DNA of 64,000 nucleotides from Colwellia chukchiensis. Lineage in GTDB: Bacteria; Pseudomonadota; Gammaproteobacteria; Enterobacterales; Alteromonadaceae. Below the pieces are notes generated by a model. That model saw only the letters and a list, made by a program, of their open reading frames with translations, searched no databases and was not told the origin of the DNA. The DNA lies in contig NZ_NBOC01000016.1 in assembly GCF_002104455.1 (NCBI RefSeq), positions 1 through 64,000 on the forward strand. The letters are read 5' to 3'. A program made the position numbers and the translations under genes. Shown here one piece after another: positions 16,595-24,457 of this stretch (the first letter of the stretch is position 1; each line of letters begins with the position of its first letter).

Positions 16595-18886
16595 TCATGA
16601 CACGACCTCCATCATTTCTTGATAGTGCTTTTCATCAAGTTCGCTTATCCAGTCAAAAATATCTGAAATGACTGTAACACCTTCACCAATTAAGTTTTCA
16701 ACGAAGTCTTCATTGGTTTCAATAAGGTCGTTATGTGAATACTCATTAATGAACTTTCGAATCTTTTCTTTTCCTTCATCTTCAGGGTTTTTACTTGCCG
16801 AAACTGCAGTGTTAAACAAATTGGCGAAATTTCCTCGGTTCTTAGGGAATTTAAAAGACAAGAAGGATTCGAGTAGTTTTCGGGATAAGTTGGCTGCAAG
16901 AAAATGATCATCCGTTTCAAGCGTCTGCTGATTCTTTAACGAATGCAACCGTGAAAAAATATAGTGGTACTCTGAATTATACGAAATTAGTGCTGGCTCG
17001 GCGTCTGTATAGGTTGAAGTTCTTGGCACTTCATTATTTGCCTTTACAACATAGAAGTTTGCAACATTTTGATTATCGCGTTTATTCTTCCGAGAAATCC
17101 AATCACGAACCAGCTTGAAGAACGTGAAGTTGTGAGTAAGAACAAAAAGTTGCTTTGCTTTTTCACAATTCACTTTCATAAATGAATAAGCATGAAATAG
17201 GTGATTTGAATCGAAACTTGAAATAGGGTCATCTACAACAACAATAGTGTCTTCAATTTTGTTGTCATTCTCCTTTAGCTTGGTTATGAAATAGACAAAC
17301 GCAATAGCCGTCTTTTCGCCTTCACTCAAATTTCCGTCAACCAGTTCCGAATCGTTCCGAAGTATTTCATATCCTTTTTTAACCGGATCGAATCGAAGGG
17401 TTAATTCACTGCGACCAAGAAACTTGTGAAGTGCTTCATTGAACTGGTCAGCGCCCACGCCTTCATTTGATAGCGAATCTTCAAGTGTTCGGATTTCAGT
17501 GGTTCTTGTATTTATTGCGGCCTTTAACGTTCCATTTGCGGCTGTGCGATCAACAACTTCCTTTTTCTTATCGTGATAACCGAATGACTTAACTTCAGTA
17601 GTAGCGTAGTGAAGTTCAAGTTTCTTTTTGGCTTTGTCGGTTTCTTCTTTAAAATTACTCGACTTGTGATTATGTTTGCTAACAGCCGCGCCAATAGCGG
17701 TCATGGCATCGTTAAACGCCTTTATGGATGATTCATCGATAACTTCAACCGTTAGTCCAGTTTCAAGTGGATTAGCTATCTTATCTTTCAATACAGTGTG
17801 CCAGACCGTTATTTCTCCGTTCAGGTCTGTGATTGCTTTTTCCAACGCTGTACATGCTTCGTTGTACTCATTTTTGAACTCGTCGTAAAAATCACTTACG
17901 GCTGGTAGCGTTGGGGGTTGAATATATTGTCCGGCAAGCCAACCGTCAGCACTTTCAAGCCGGTTTTGAAAGGCTTTATAATCATCATTAAAGTGTGCTT
18001 CAAGTTGTTTAGTGCGCTCTTCGTTTATGGTGTTGCCACAAAATTCACATTGGTTCGTGTCGTGACGTTTATGAAGATCAAGACCAGCTTCAACCCAAGA
18101 CTTAATATCACCATGATCAACAAGCCGCTGAATAGTTTGGCTTACCACGCTAGTTTTCAAAAGATCATCAAGTCGTTCTTTGGCTTTAGTGAAAGTTTCT
18201 TGATTAATAACATGTTTATTAAAGCTAATTGGCGACTTTTGATCAGGCTTGGCCGCATTGGTTAATTCAACAATTTGTTGATCATCAAGAAGTGAATCGT
18301 CCAATTTACTTTCTTCAAGGTGGTCGTCTATGAATTTACCAAATTTACGCTTATCGTAGTTGAGATAATAACTATCTGTAGTATCAATGGACTGAAGACT
18401 TGTCTTCATGTGTCGTGCGCTATCGGTTCCAAACTTTGAAATAGCGCCCTCAAGTTTTCTTATTTCTTCAGTTTCTTTGCTGTACGCTTTGCTATCGACT
18501 TCCTGTTCTTTTTTCAGATTTTCTAGTTTTTCACGTTCTTCAATTTTTTCTTTATCAACAAGCAATATGCTTTTTACAACACTATTCCATGAAATATTTT
18601 CGTCAATAAAGTCATGGTTAAAGGTATATATATTAAGGTCTGAGTCCACTACGTTCGCTTGAGTGATTGCTGTACCACTGCCTACGCTTACCGTGAACTC
18701 CGAATAAGGAAATTTACTAGAAGTAGCTTTATTTTCGATACACCGAAACAAACTCGAAAGCGTAGATTTTCCACTTCCATTCCACCCATAGAACAAATTG
18801 TATTTTCCGAAATCTTTAGCATTGCTGTCCGTATGATCTTGGAAGATACCGAATTGCTTTAATTTTTGTATATTCTTTATCGACAT
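16595..18886 (-). CDS. RloC-like AAA_13 ATPase, candidate anticodon nuclease
   Basis: The ATG at 18886 (MSIKNIQK) gives 763 residues; an upstream ATG at 18943 would translate the attC site and is rejected. The ATPase is SMC/Rad50-like: Walker A GWNGSGKST near residue 33, signature LSEGEKTA, Walker B IVVVDDPISSFD and LFVLTHN. Long charged coiled coils flank a zinc-hook QCEFCGN near residue 290. The C-terminus has SRKLLESF and, 49 residues after the Arg, EYSH, matching the Arg-x3-Glu...His triad of PrrC/RloC tRNA nucleases. RloC proteins cleave tRNA anticodon loops when activated by DNA damage or phage. The nuclease role here is inference. Confidence 0.65.
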   Translation of the reverse strand: MSIKNIQKLKQFGIFQDHTDSNAKDFGKYNLFYGWNGSGKSTLSSLFRCIENKATSSKFPYSEFTVSVGSGTAITQANVVDSDLNIYTFNHDFIDENISWNSVVKSILLVDKEKIEEREKLENLKKEQEVDSKAYSKETEEIRKLEGAISKFGTDSARHMKTSLQSIDTTDSYYLNYDKRKFGKFIDDHLEESKLDDSLLDDQQIVELTNAAKPDQKSPISFNKHVINQETFTKAKERLDDLLKTSVVSQTIQRLVDHGDIKSWVEAGLDLHKRHDTNQCEFCGNTINEERTKQLEAHFNDDYKAFQNRLESADGWLAGQYIQPPTLPAVSDFYDEFKNEYNEACTALEKAITDLNGEITVWHTVLKDKIANPLETGLTVEVIDESSIKAFNDAMTAIGAAVSKHNHKSSNFKEETDKAKKKLELHYATTEVKSFGYHDKKKEVVDRTAANGTLKAAINTRTTEIRTLEDSLSNEGVGADQFNEALHKFLGRSELTLRFDPVKKGYEILRNDSELVDGNLSEGEKTAIAFVYFITKLKENDNKIEDTIVVVDDPISSFDSNHLFHAYSFMKVNCEKAKQLFVLTHNFTFFKLVRDWISRKNKRDNQNVANFYVVKANNEVPRTSTYTDAEPALISYNSEYHYIFSRLHSLKNQQTLETDDHFLAANLSRKLLESFLSFKFPKNRGNFANLFNTAVSASKNPEDEGKEKIRKFINEYSHNDLIETNEDFVENLIGEGVTVISDIFDWISELDEKHYQEMMEVVS

Positions 18887-18925
18887 GGTATCCCTGAACT
18901 CAAATTCTCTCCGGGCTGGATTTTC

Positions 18926-19009
18926 GTATAACGCTGCCAGCAAGCGCGGCTTTGTAGTGAAGGCGAAGCCGCAACGAAAAAGACGTCGCCGTGACTGGCC
19001 TTGTTAAAT
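18926..19009. repeat. attC site (84 bp)
   Basis: The site is bounded by GTATAAC (18926-18932) and GTTAAAT (19003-19009), with inner complementary arms GCCAG and CTGGC. It lies 3' of the lipoprotein gene ending at 19016 and just 5' of the RloC-like gene, so that gene occupies a cassette position. Confidence 0.65.
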
Positions 19010-19015
19010 TTCAAC

Positions 19016-19732
19016 CTAAATAAATTCCGACGTCGATACCATATCTTTAAATAACTTCATGAAATTCTCTAGAGCTTTTTCTGCAGCAACGTTAATTTCT
19101 GAATCAGCAATTGATTCTGGTTTATCAGGGACAATGATGCTCGGCATTTCCTCCTGAGTGAAGAAGCGCGAGTTCATAGGCTTTAGCGAGGAGTTGTTTT
19201 TTACATCGTATATGCGAGCATCAATATAATCTAATGCATAAGCATTGCATGTGCCAAACGAACACTTAGTATATAGCCCATATCCTGAAAGATATGCGGA
19301 GGAATTTGGCCAAGCAGGGCCAGGGGTTGGGTAAACTAAAATGACATAATCTAGCGAATTTTCTTGTGCTAGTTTTTGTAGCTCCAGCTTATTTTCTTGC
19401 TTAAAGTGGATATTGCTAGATGCATATGAAAATAGATCTTCACGGTTTTCGATTAAAAAGCTGCTCGCGCTTATAGGAACAACAATATGCCCTCCTTCAG
19501 CAAGTAGCTCTGAAATTTTTAATTCAAATTTTTTGTGAAAGTTTTCTTTTGAAACGCCATTAGAATTTGAATTTTGAAAAATTGTAGTGCCTACATGTTG
19601 ATGAGACGGCGTTTGGTCAATTAGCAGAACAATTCCGACTTTTGAACCTTTCAACGGCTTTCCATAATTAGCCGGCACGGAGGCACAACCAGCAACTATC
19701 AAAAGAAAAATTATCACTATCAGGTTACGCAT
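19016..19732 (-). CDS. Cassette lipoprotein of unknown function
   Basis: Starting at ATG 19732 (MRNLIVIIF), which has AAGGA upstream, the protein is 238 residues with a lipobox VAGCAS near residue 18. The longer frame to 19831 is only read-through of the attC site. The mature part has no family I recognise; a mid-section with YVILVYPTPGPAWPN and the Cys pair YTKCSFGTCNAY are noteworthy. It is a cassette gene expressed, if at all, from the integron promoter about 8 kb upstream. Confidence 0.6.
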   Translation of the reverse strand: MRNLIVIIFLLIVAGCASVPANYGKPLKGSKVGIVLLIDQTPSHQHVGTTIFQNSNSNGVSKENFHKKFELKISELLAEGGHIVVPISASSFLIENREDLFSYASSNIHFKQENKLELQKLAQENSLDYVILVYPTPGPAWPNSSAYLSGYGLYTKCSFGTCNAYALDYIDARIYDVKNNSSLKPMNSRFFTQEEMPSIIVPDKPESIADSEINVAAEKALENFMKLFKDMVSTSEFI

Positions 19733-19746
19733 ATACTTTCCTTGAA

Positions 19747-19847
19747 ATTTAACGCCGCCATATGGGGCGCGAAAAAGCTTGGCTATAATTAGCGACGAAG
19801 GAGCGCAGCCAAGCTTTTTGCGTCCCTTCATGATGGCATTGTTATAT
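19747..19847. repeat. attC site (101 bp)
   Basis: The site is bounded by ATTTAAC (19747-19753) and GTTATAT (19841-19847). Inner arms AAAAAGCTTGGCT and AGCCAAGCTTTTT pair. It closely resembles the attC sites at 20350 and 25765, indicating one attC lineage. Confidence 0.8.
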
Positions 19848-20327
19848 TGCTTTATGCCAAGCTCTCAAGTTACTTAATTCGGTCAGTGCATGAGACTTAT
19901 CAATTAAATACCAACCATAAGACTGACCGAGAATCATATTGTATTGAGTTTCGATTTCAACGTCAGTTGACGATTTAAGTTTTGTTGGTTGGTATTTGAA
20001 GAAATACTCTTTACCTGAAATAAACTCAAAATCAAATTTTAAGTTTGCAATTTTAATTGGTGAGTTTGGCGCGAATGAAACCTCATGCTTTCCAGTTTGC
20101 AACTCTACTTTCGCAAAGCCAGGATAACCAACACAACCTCTATACTTACCATTGATTCCAACAAGTAAACAGGCATTAACACCTGGCATATCAAATTGAT
20201 AGAAATATGCCGTAGCTCCGCTGTTTACAGGTTTATTAGAATATTGAAATATCGGACCTTGTGGCACAACATCAGGACTTGCGCACCCTTGCAGTAATAT
20301 TAGAAATAGAACAGTCAAGACCCTCAT
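19842..20327 (-). CDS. Cassette lipoprotein, DUF2846-like
   Basis: This 161-residue protein has a short signal sequence and lipobox LLQGCASP at residues 11-18. The body, with TAYFYQFDMPG, GKYRGCVGYPGFAKVEL and TGKHEVSF, resembles the DUF2846 group of small envelope lipoproteins. Its stop codon TAA is formed by the first bases of the attC core at 19841-19847. Function is unknown. Confidence 0.6.
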   Translation of the reverse strand: MRVLTVLFLILLQGCASPDVVPQGPIFQYSNKPVNSGATAYFYQFDMPGVNACLLVGINGKYRGCVGYPGFAKVELQTGKHEVSFAPNSPIKIANLKFDFEFISGKEYFFKYQPTKLKSSTDVEIETQYNMILGQSYGWYLIDKSHALTELSNLRAWHKAI

Positions 20328-20349
20328 TTTCTAAAGTTTCCTCTTAGCA

Positions 20350-20451
20350 ATATAACGCCGCAATATGGGGCGTATAAAAGCTTGGCTAAAATTAGGAACG
20401 AAGTGACGCAGCCAAGCTTTTTGCGTCCCTTTCATTATTGCTTTGTTAGTT
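20350..20451. repeat. attC site (102 bp)
   Basis: The site is bounded by ATATAAC (20350-20356) and GTTAGTT (20445-20451). It has the same inner AAGCTTGGCT/AGCCAAGCTT pairing as the sites at 19747 and 25765. Confidence 0.8.
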
Positions 20452-20817
20452 ACCGATAATTACCGTTGTTGGTTGATTATCAACGAACTGAATTACGGAT
20501 GCTACTATTACTAGAACTACAGCCAAACAAGTGCAATATTTGCTCGCATTTTTGTATAAATACTCGTTATCTCGTTTGTCATAATGATCGACAATAGTTA
20601 AAAACAAATTGATTGCACCTATTACGGCCGCGATTGAAAATATAATGAGCGCGTTCCCTTCATAAGTTAGACCTGAAGAATTACCTTTTCCAGGAATAGT
20701 GATAGGTCCTACAAACCATGCATAGGCAGCCAAAACTATAAGACCTAAACCCCATAAAACGTTAAATATACGGGTACTTTTCGGTATGTGATTAGGGGTA
20801 AACTCAATTTGTTTCAT
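20446..20817 (-). CDS. Cassette membrane protein of unknown function
   Basis: This 123-residue protein has three hydrophobic segments (about residues 18-38, 52-72 and 95-111) and a short hydrophilic N-terminus. I recognise no family. The stop codon TAA is provided by the attC core. It lies between attC sites on both sides, as a single-gene cassette. Confidence 0.55.
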   Translation of the reverse strand: MKQIEFTPNHIPKSTRIFNVLWGLGLIVLAAYAWFVGPITIPGKGNSSGLTYEGNALIIFSIAAVIGAINLFLTIVDHYDKRDNEYLYKNASKYCTCLAVVLVIVASVIQFVDNQPTTVIIGN

Positions 20818-20823
20818 TTAGGT

Positions 20824-20921
20824 AACTAACGCCTCAAACACCGGCATGGTGAAGTTGGCGGCTTTTTTGGAACAAAAAAGGTGACAGCTTTACCATGTCC
20901 GAGTGCTTTGACTTGTTACAC
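20824..20921. repeat. attC site of the distal duplicated cassette (98 bp)
   Basis: The site is bounded by ACTAAC (to 20830) and GTTACAC (20915-20921), with internal CAAAGCACTCGGACATGG and CCGGCATGG arms. From 20826 onward it is the same as the attC at 26355-26452. Confidence 0.75.
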
Positions 20922-21518
20922 GGCCACTGCACCGGCCAAGGTTACTGTCTCGGCACACTGCATCACAGGCATCGGGCCGACCTTTTTATTTGAATTTTTC
21001 TTTATGAAATTATTTAGCTTACGCGATGCGCTTGAGACAGCTTTCCAATCCCACTCGGATGGCGAACCCATAACATCACTATAATTAGGCTCCCAAGCAG
21101 TAGCACGCTTTTCGGTATTATGGTTGGTATGGCTATATTGCAAACCAGCTTTGTTGATGCCTTTTAGCTCAAGAGATATAAGCCCCCAGCCATCTACACG
21201 ATATCTGTGAGTAGCCCCTCGGCACTTTTTAGGGTTTAGCTCAATTCGATTTACCTTCACATTTAACGATGCTTTAACAGGCCATAGCATGAGAGTTGCA
21301 GAGCGATTTTGGCAATTTGAAAACTCATCTAATTGATAGTACTCGACAACTTCTTTTGTGCTTAAAAATTCAACAAGCTCTGTTTCGTATGCGGAGTATG
21401 ATTCGAAAACTCTGCATCCCATTTCGTCAAAGACGAAATCGAGTATCTCTACAAAATCATTGTCTATTGCATAGAAATTACAATTTGGCATCTGCTCGAT
21501 ATTTCCTTGCCGTGTAAC
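20826..21518. repeat. Duplicated integron cassette, distal copy
   Basis: About 693 bases here recur without any difference I could find at 26357-27049 (offset 5531). The repeat includes one ORF and its attC and stops exactly at the GTGTAAC cassette boundary on the right. The boundaries fit integrase-mediated cassette movement, not random duplication. Confidence 0.9.
20916..21491 (-). CDS. Cassette protein of unknown function, distal copy
   Basis: This 191-residue protein is identical to the one at 26447-27022. It is soluble, with no signal peptide or membrane segment. Visible features are an acidic N-terminal third (YAIDNDFVEILDFVFDEMG), a central basic patch NPKKCRGATHRYRVDGWG and a lysine-rich stretch near the C-terminus. 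The last residues and the TAA stop lie at the attC edge. No family is recognised. Confidence 0.6.
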   Translation of the reverse strand: MPNCNFYAIDNDFVEILDFVFDEMGCRVFESYSAYETELVEFLSTKEVVEYYQLDEFSNCQNRSATLMLWPVKASLNVKVNRIELNPKKCRGATHRYRVDGWGLISLELKGINKAGLQYSHTNHNTEKRATAWEPNYSDVMGSPSEWDWKAVSSASRKLNNFIKKNSNKKVGPMPVMQCAETVTLAGAVAV

Positions 21519-21637
21519 GCCCTGTTAAGGGGTGAGCAACGCAATACCGAAGCTTCCGCATACCACCTTAACCACTAAAACCAACGCATAGTAAAAATGC
21601 CACGCGTTGTGAATCCCTCTTAAACAGTTTGTTGAAC
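21512..21637. repeat. VCR-like attC site (126 bp)
   Basis: Read on the minus strand it begins GTTCAAC, continues TTTAAGAGGGATTCACAACG, has GCATTTTTACTATGCGTTGG in the middle, and ends CACCCCTTAACAGGGCGTTA. This is the length and layout of Vibrio superintegron repeats (VCR type), unlike every other attC in this array. It closes the cassette slot now filled by the IS91-like element. Confidence 0.8.
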
Positions 21638-21719
21638 GAAGCCGCTGCGCGGCAGAGTCAATAGCCTCTTGTCCATACTCTTCAGTAACACTGTCATTCC
21701 GACCGTGTCTACCGGAGAA

Positions 21720-22613
21720 ATGATTATGACACCTCATGAACAAGAACACTTCAATTTTCTTTACCAACAACATCTTACCAATCTAAAGTTGCAAGGCAAA
21801 AGACCAGCCACTATTGATGCCTACTCTCGTGCTGTTCGTCGTATTAGTGAGTTTTTTAACCGTTCACCTGATACGTTGACCACCGCAGAACTTCGCACTT
21901 ACTTTGCGAGCCTTATCCAATCTCACTCATGGAGCACCGTCAAACTCGACCGTAACGGCTTGCAGTTTTTCTATCGCTACACCCTCAATCAGCAGTGGGA
22001 ATGGTTAAATATCGTCAAACCACCGCAAGTGAAGCGTCTGCCGGATATTCTAACTCCTGAGCAAGTGGCATTACTGATAAGCACCACCAGAAAGCGCCAC
22101 TATCAAGTGTTCTTCCTTACCCTGTATTCCATGGGATTACGCCTTGGCGAAGGACTCAACTTAACCACTCAAGATATCAACAGTAGCGCTATGCAAGTGC
22201 ATATTCGTGAAGGTAAAGGCGGAAAGGACAGACTCATTCCCTTACCACAGAGAACACTGAATGCGCTTCGATCTCACTGGCTTACCCATCGGCATCCCAC
22301 TCTTATATTCCCTGGTAATAACGGTCAACAAAACACACCAATGGACAGAGGCGGAATACAAAAAGCCATGAAACAGGTGCTCAAAGAGTGTCATCTCAGC
22401 TCTGCCATTAGCCCGCATTCCTTACGCCACTGCTTTGCCACCCACCTGCTTGAACAAGGACTTGACCTACGTTCACTGCAAACCCTGCTCGGTCATGGCA
22501 GTTTAAATACCACCGCTCGCTATACCCAATTAACTCAACCCAAACAATACAACATGGCAATAGCGTTGAACCAACTGGCTGACCGCCTCACTTTAAGATG
22601 GGAGGACGCATGA
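21720..22613 (+). CDS. Tyrosine recombinase of the IS91-like element
   Basis: The ATG at 21720 follows GGAG; the upstream ATG at 21669 lacks one. The 297-residue protein is a phage-integrase-type recombinase: SAM-like N-terminal domain, then Arg in GLRLGEGL, Lys in GKGGKDR, HSLRHCFATHLLEQG, GHGSLNTTARYTQL with the catalytic Tyr. It lacks the extra integron-integrase segment, so it is not an IntI. Its stop overlaps the transposase start (ATGA), so the two are coupled. Confidence 0.85.
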   Translation: MIMTPHEQEHFNFLYQQHLTNLKLQGKRPATIDAYSRAVRRISEFFNRSPDTLTTAELRTYFASLIQSHSWSTVKLDRNGLQFFYRYTLNQQWEWLNIVKPPQVKRLPDILTPEQVALLISTTRKRHYQVFFLTLYSMGLRLGEGLNLTTQDINSSAMQVHIREGKGGKDRLIPLPQRTLNALRSHWLTHRHPTLIFPGNNGQQNTPMDRGGIQKAMKQVLKECHLSSAISPHSLRHCFATHLLEQGLDLRSLQTLLGHGSLNTTARYTQLTQPKQYNMAIALNQLADRLTLRWEDA

Positions 22614-23662
22614 GCGTTTTTATCGAACTGCTTCGCCAGTATCGTGATGAACTTGAGCGGCATTATGACTCTCACATCACCGATGATATCCGCCAAGCCA
22701 TGGCCGCTATGTTGCGTTGCCAAACCGAGCAACAAGGACGCTCTCAATGGTTTTGTTCTCACTGCCATCATGATGACCGATTGCCACTCTCGTGTGGTCA
22801 CCGACACTGTCCTCAGTGCCAACACCGCACCACATCAGACTGGCTAGAGCGCCAAAAACAAAAACTCTTGCCCGTTCATTACTACATGGCGACCTTCACT
22901 TTACCTTATGAGTTAAGGGAGCTAGCTCGTCAGCACCCCAAAGCACTCTATCAGGCAATGTTCACTGTCGCTTCGAGCGTATTAAAAGACTTCGCCCAAA
23001 CAGAACATAAAGGAGAACTGGGCTTTACCATCGTGTTACACACTCACAGTCGACAACGAAATCTGCATCCGCATCTCCACGTTATCGTCGCTGGCGGCCG
23101 GTATGACGCTTCCCGACAACAATGGCACAAGGGCAATAAACGTTACTTGTTTAATGCCTTCGCTCTCGCTAAAGTCTGGCGAGCAAGACTGCTCGATGCC
23201 ATCGTTCATGATGACGTCATGTCCTTACCTAAAAGCGTACCAAACAAGTGGGTGGTTGACTGCCGATGTGTTGGCTTCGGACTGCCCGCTCTTCAATATC
23301 TCTCCCGTTATCTTTATCGGGGCGTATTGCCAGACAAAGACATCATTAAAGTCACTGATACCGAGGTCACCTTCCGCTATCTAGACAGCCAAACCAACAC
23401 GCATCAAACCCGGACTCTGCCCGTACTGAAGTTCTTATGGCTTATCCTGCAGCATGTCCTGCCCAAAGGAATGCAACGTGTCAGAGACTATGGCTTCTTG
23501 CGAGGAAATGCCAAACAGACACGCGTTAGGATCCAGTTGCTGCTACTTGCTTTGTTTTACTGTACTCCGCATAAAGAGCAACCGGTTAGAAGCAAAGCAG
23601 TGCGAGCTTGTCCCTGTTGTGACCACGAGATGGCTTGTGTCGGGGTAAGCCGACCGAGCTAG
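22610..23662 (+). CDS. IS91-family HUH (Y1) transposase
   Basis: Starting at ATG 22610 after GGGAGGACGC, the protein is 350 residues. The N-terminal zinc-finger region has CSHCHHDD and CGHRHCPQCQHR. The HUH motif is HPHLHVIV, preceded by HTHSRQRN. The region YLSRYLYRGVL is followed by the Tyr-containing segment usual in IS91 transposases, and RVRDYGFLRG is well conserved. It catalyses rolling-circle transposition of single strands. Confidence 0.88.
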   Translation: MSVFIELLRQYRDELERHYDSHITDDIRQAMAAMLRCQTEQQGRSQWFCSHCHHDDRLPLSCGHRHCPQCQHRTTSDWLERQKQKLLPVHYYMATFTLPYELRELARQHPKALYQAMFTVASSVLKDFAQTEHKGELGFTIVLHTHSRQRNLHPHLHVIVAGGRYDASRQQWHKGNKRYLFNAFALAKVWRARLLDAIVHDDVMSLPKSVPNKWVVDCRCVGFGLPALQYLSRYLYRGVLPDKDIIKVTDTEVTFRYLDSQTNTHQTRTLPVLKFLWLILQHVLPKGMQRVRDYGFLRGNAKQTRVRIQLLLLALFYCTPHKEQPVRSKAVRACPCCDHEMACVGVSRPS

Positions 23663-23865
23663 CCGAAAGGTAACCCGAATAAGGATAATGGCCGCGACTT
23701 CATTAATAGGAGATACACTGAAAAAAACACCGAAATGTTAGAGGGTTATCGACGTGATGAATAAACATCGTCACGCCGTGGCTTTGCTCGCCTTGAAAAT
23801 ACGGTCTACTCCGTACCTACCATAAACATCGAATCTGCAATTTACTATATAAGTGGCTTGGGCTT

Positions 23866-23920
23866 GTTCAACACCCAGATAAAGTGTCGGCTGCGCGACA
23901 CTTATCCTTGTTTGTTAGCC
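23866..23920. repeat. attC site of the dfrA cassette (55 bp)
   Basis: The site is bounded by GTTCAAC (23866-23872) and GTTAGCC (23914-23920), with a near-perfect inner stem GATAAAGTGTCG and CGCGACACTTATC. It is short, like the attC at 24402. Confidence 0.8.
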
Positions 23921-24388
23921 CTTTGCCCAAATTTGGTACGTGTAATCAATATTTGAACTGAAACTTTGCTCAAATGTTTGTTTGAAACACTGTGGAACCG
24001 AAGGGAAAAACACGTCGCCAGAGATGTGCTTATGAATCACTGAAAGATGGATAACATCTGCTTGTTCGATTAATGCTTTGTAAATTTCACCACCACCAGA
24101 AACAAAGACATGTGTTGTTGTATTGTCTAAATAAGATAATGCCGATTCAATGCTGGTGAAATAAATAACATCTGGATCATTCGAGACCATTTCAGAACGA
24201 GTAACCACAGCATATTTCCTATTGGGAAGTTTACCCATTGAGTCGAAAGTTTTACGACCGACTAAAAGCCAATGATTGTAAGTCATAGCTTTGAACAGGA
24301 GCTGCTCACCTTGTACATGCCAAGGTATATCCAATCCAGAGCCAATTACTCCATTCTCGGAAACTGCTGCCATAATGGATATTTTCAT
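23915..24388 (-). CDS. dfrA: Trimethoprim-resistant dihydrofolate reductase, DfrA6/DfrA31-like
   Basis: The 157-residue protein reduces dihydrofolate to tetrahydrofolate and, as a cassette-borne DfrA, should give trimethoprim resistance. Seen are [17 protein letters not shown] with the active-site Asp, [33 protein letters not shown] and the C-terminal YTYQIWAKG. The sequence is of the DfrA1 length class and, from memory, closest to DfrA6/DfrA31 known from Vibrio. The stop TAA is formed by the attC core. A dfrA in a hotspot-3 integron also occurs in SXT ICEs of Vibrio cholerae (dfrA1 there). Confidence 0.92.
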   Translation of the reverse strand: MKISIMAAVSENGVIGSGLDIPWHVQGEQLLFKAMTYNHWLLVGRKTFDSMGKLPNRKYAVVTRSEMVSNDPDVIYFTSIESALSYLDNTTTHVFVSGGGEIYKALIEQADVIHLSVIHKHISGDVFFPSVPQCFKQTFEQSFSSNIDYTYQIWAKG

Positions 24389-24401
24389 TTTTCCTCCTGA
24401 G

Positions 24402-24457
24402 GGCTAACGCCTCAATCAGCCGACGCGTTAGCGGTCGACTGCATTGACTTGTTAAGC
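24402..24457. repeat. attC site read through by the hydrolase gene (56 bp)
   Basis: The site is bounded by GGCTAAC (24402-24408) and GTTAAGC (24451-24457), with inner arms GCCGAC and GTCG. The hydrolase coding sequence ends at 24412, so most of this attC is translated as the protein's last fifteen or so residues. Confidence 0.75.

Larger units (their letters stand above)
21638..23865 (+). mobile_element. IS91-like element with accessory tyrosine recombinase
   Basis: A two-gene unit (tyrosine recombinase, then HUH transposase) fills the whole cassette slot between two attC sites. Its left limit follows GAAC, the last four bases of the attC core GTTGAAC; IS91-family elements insert next to GAAC or CAAG. 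A short palindrome GCCGCTGCGCGGC lies directly inside that end. The right limit, before GTTCAAC at 23866, is less certain, since the true IS end may be tens of bases earlier. Confidence 0.65.

Noticed and set aside
18886-18943. Upstream start that would extend the RloC-like protein
   Set aside because: The added residues translate the attC site and begin without a ribosome-binding site; family alignment starts at MSIKN.
19732-19831. Longer lipoprotein start at 19831
   Set aside because: The extension is attC sequence read as protein and would put the signal peptide inside the chain.
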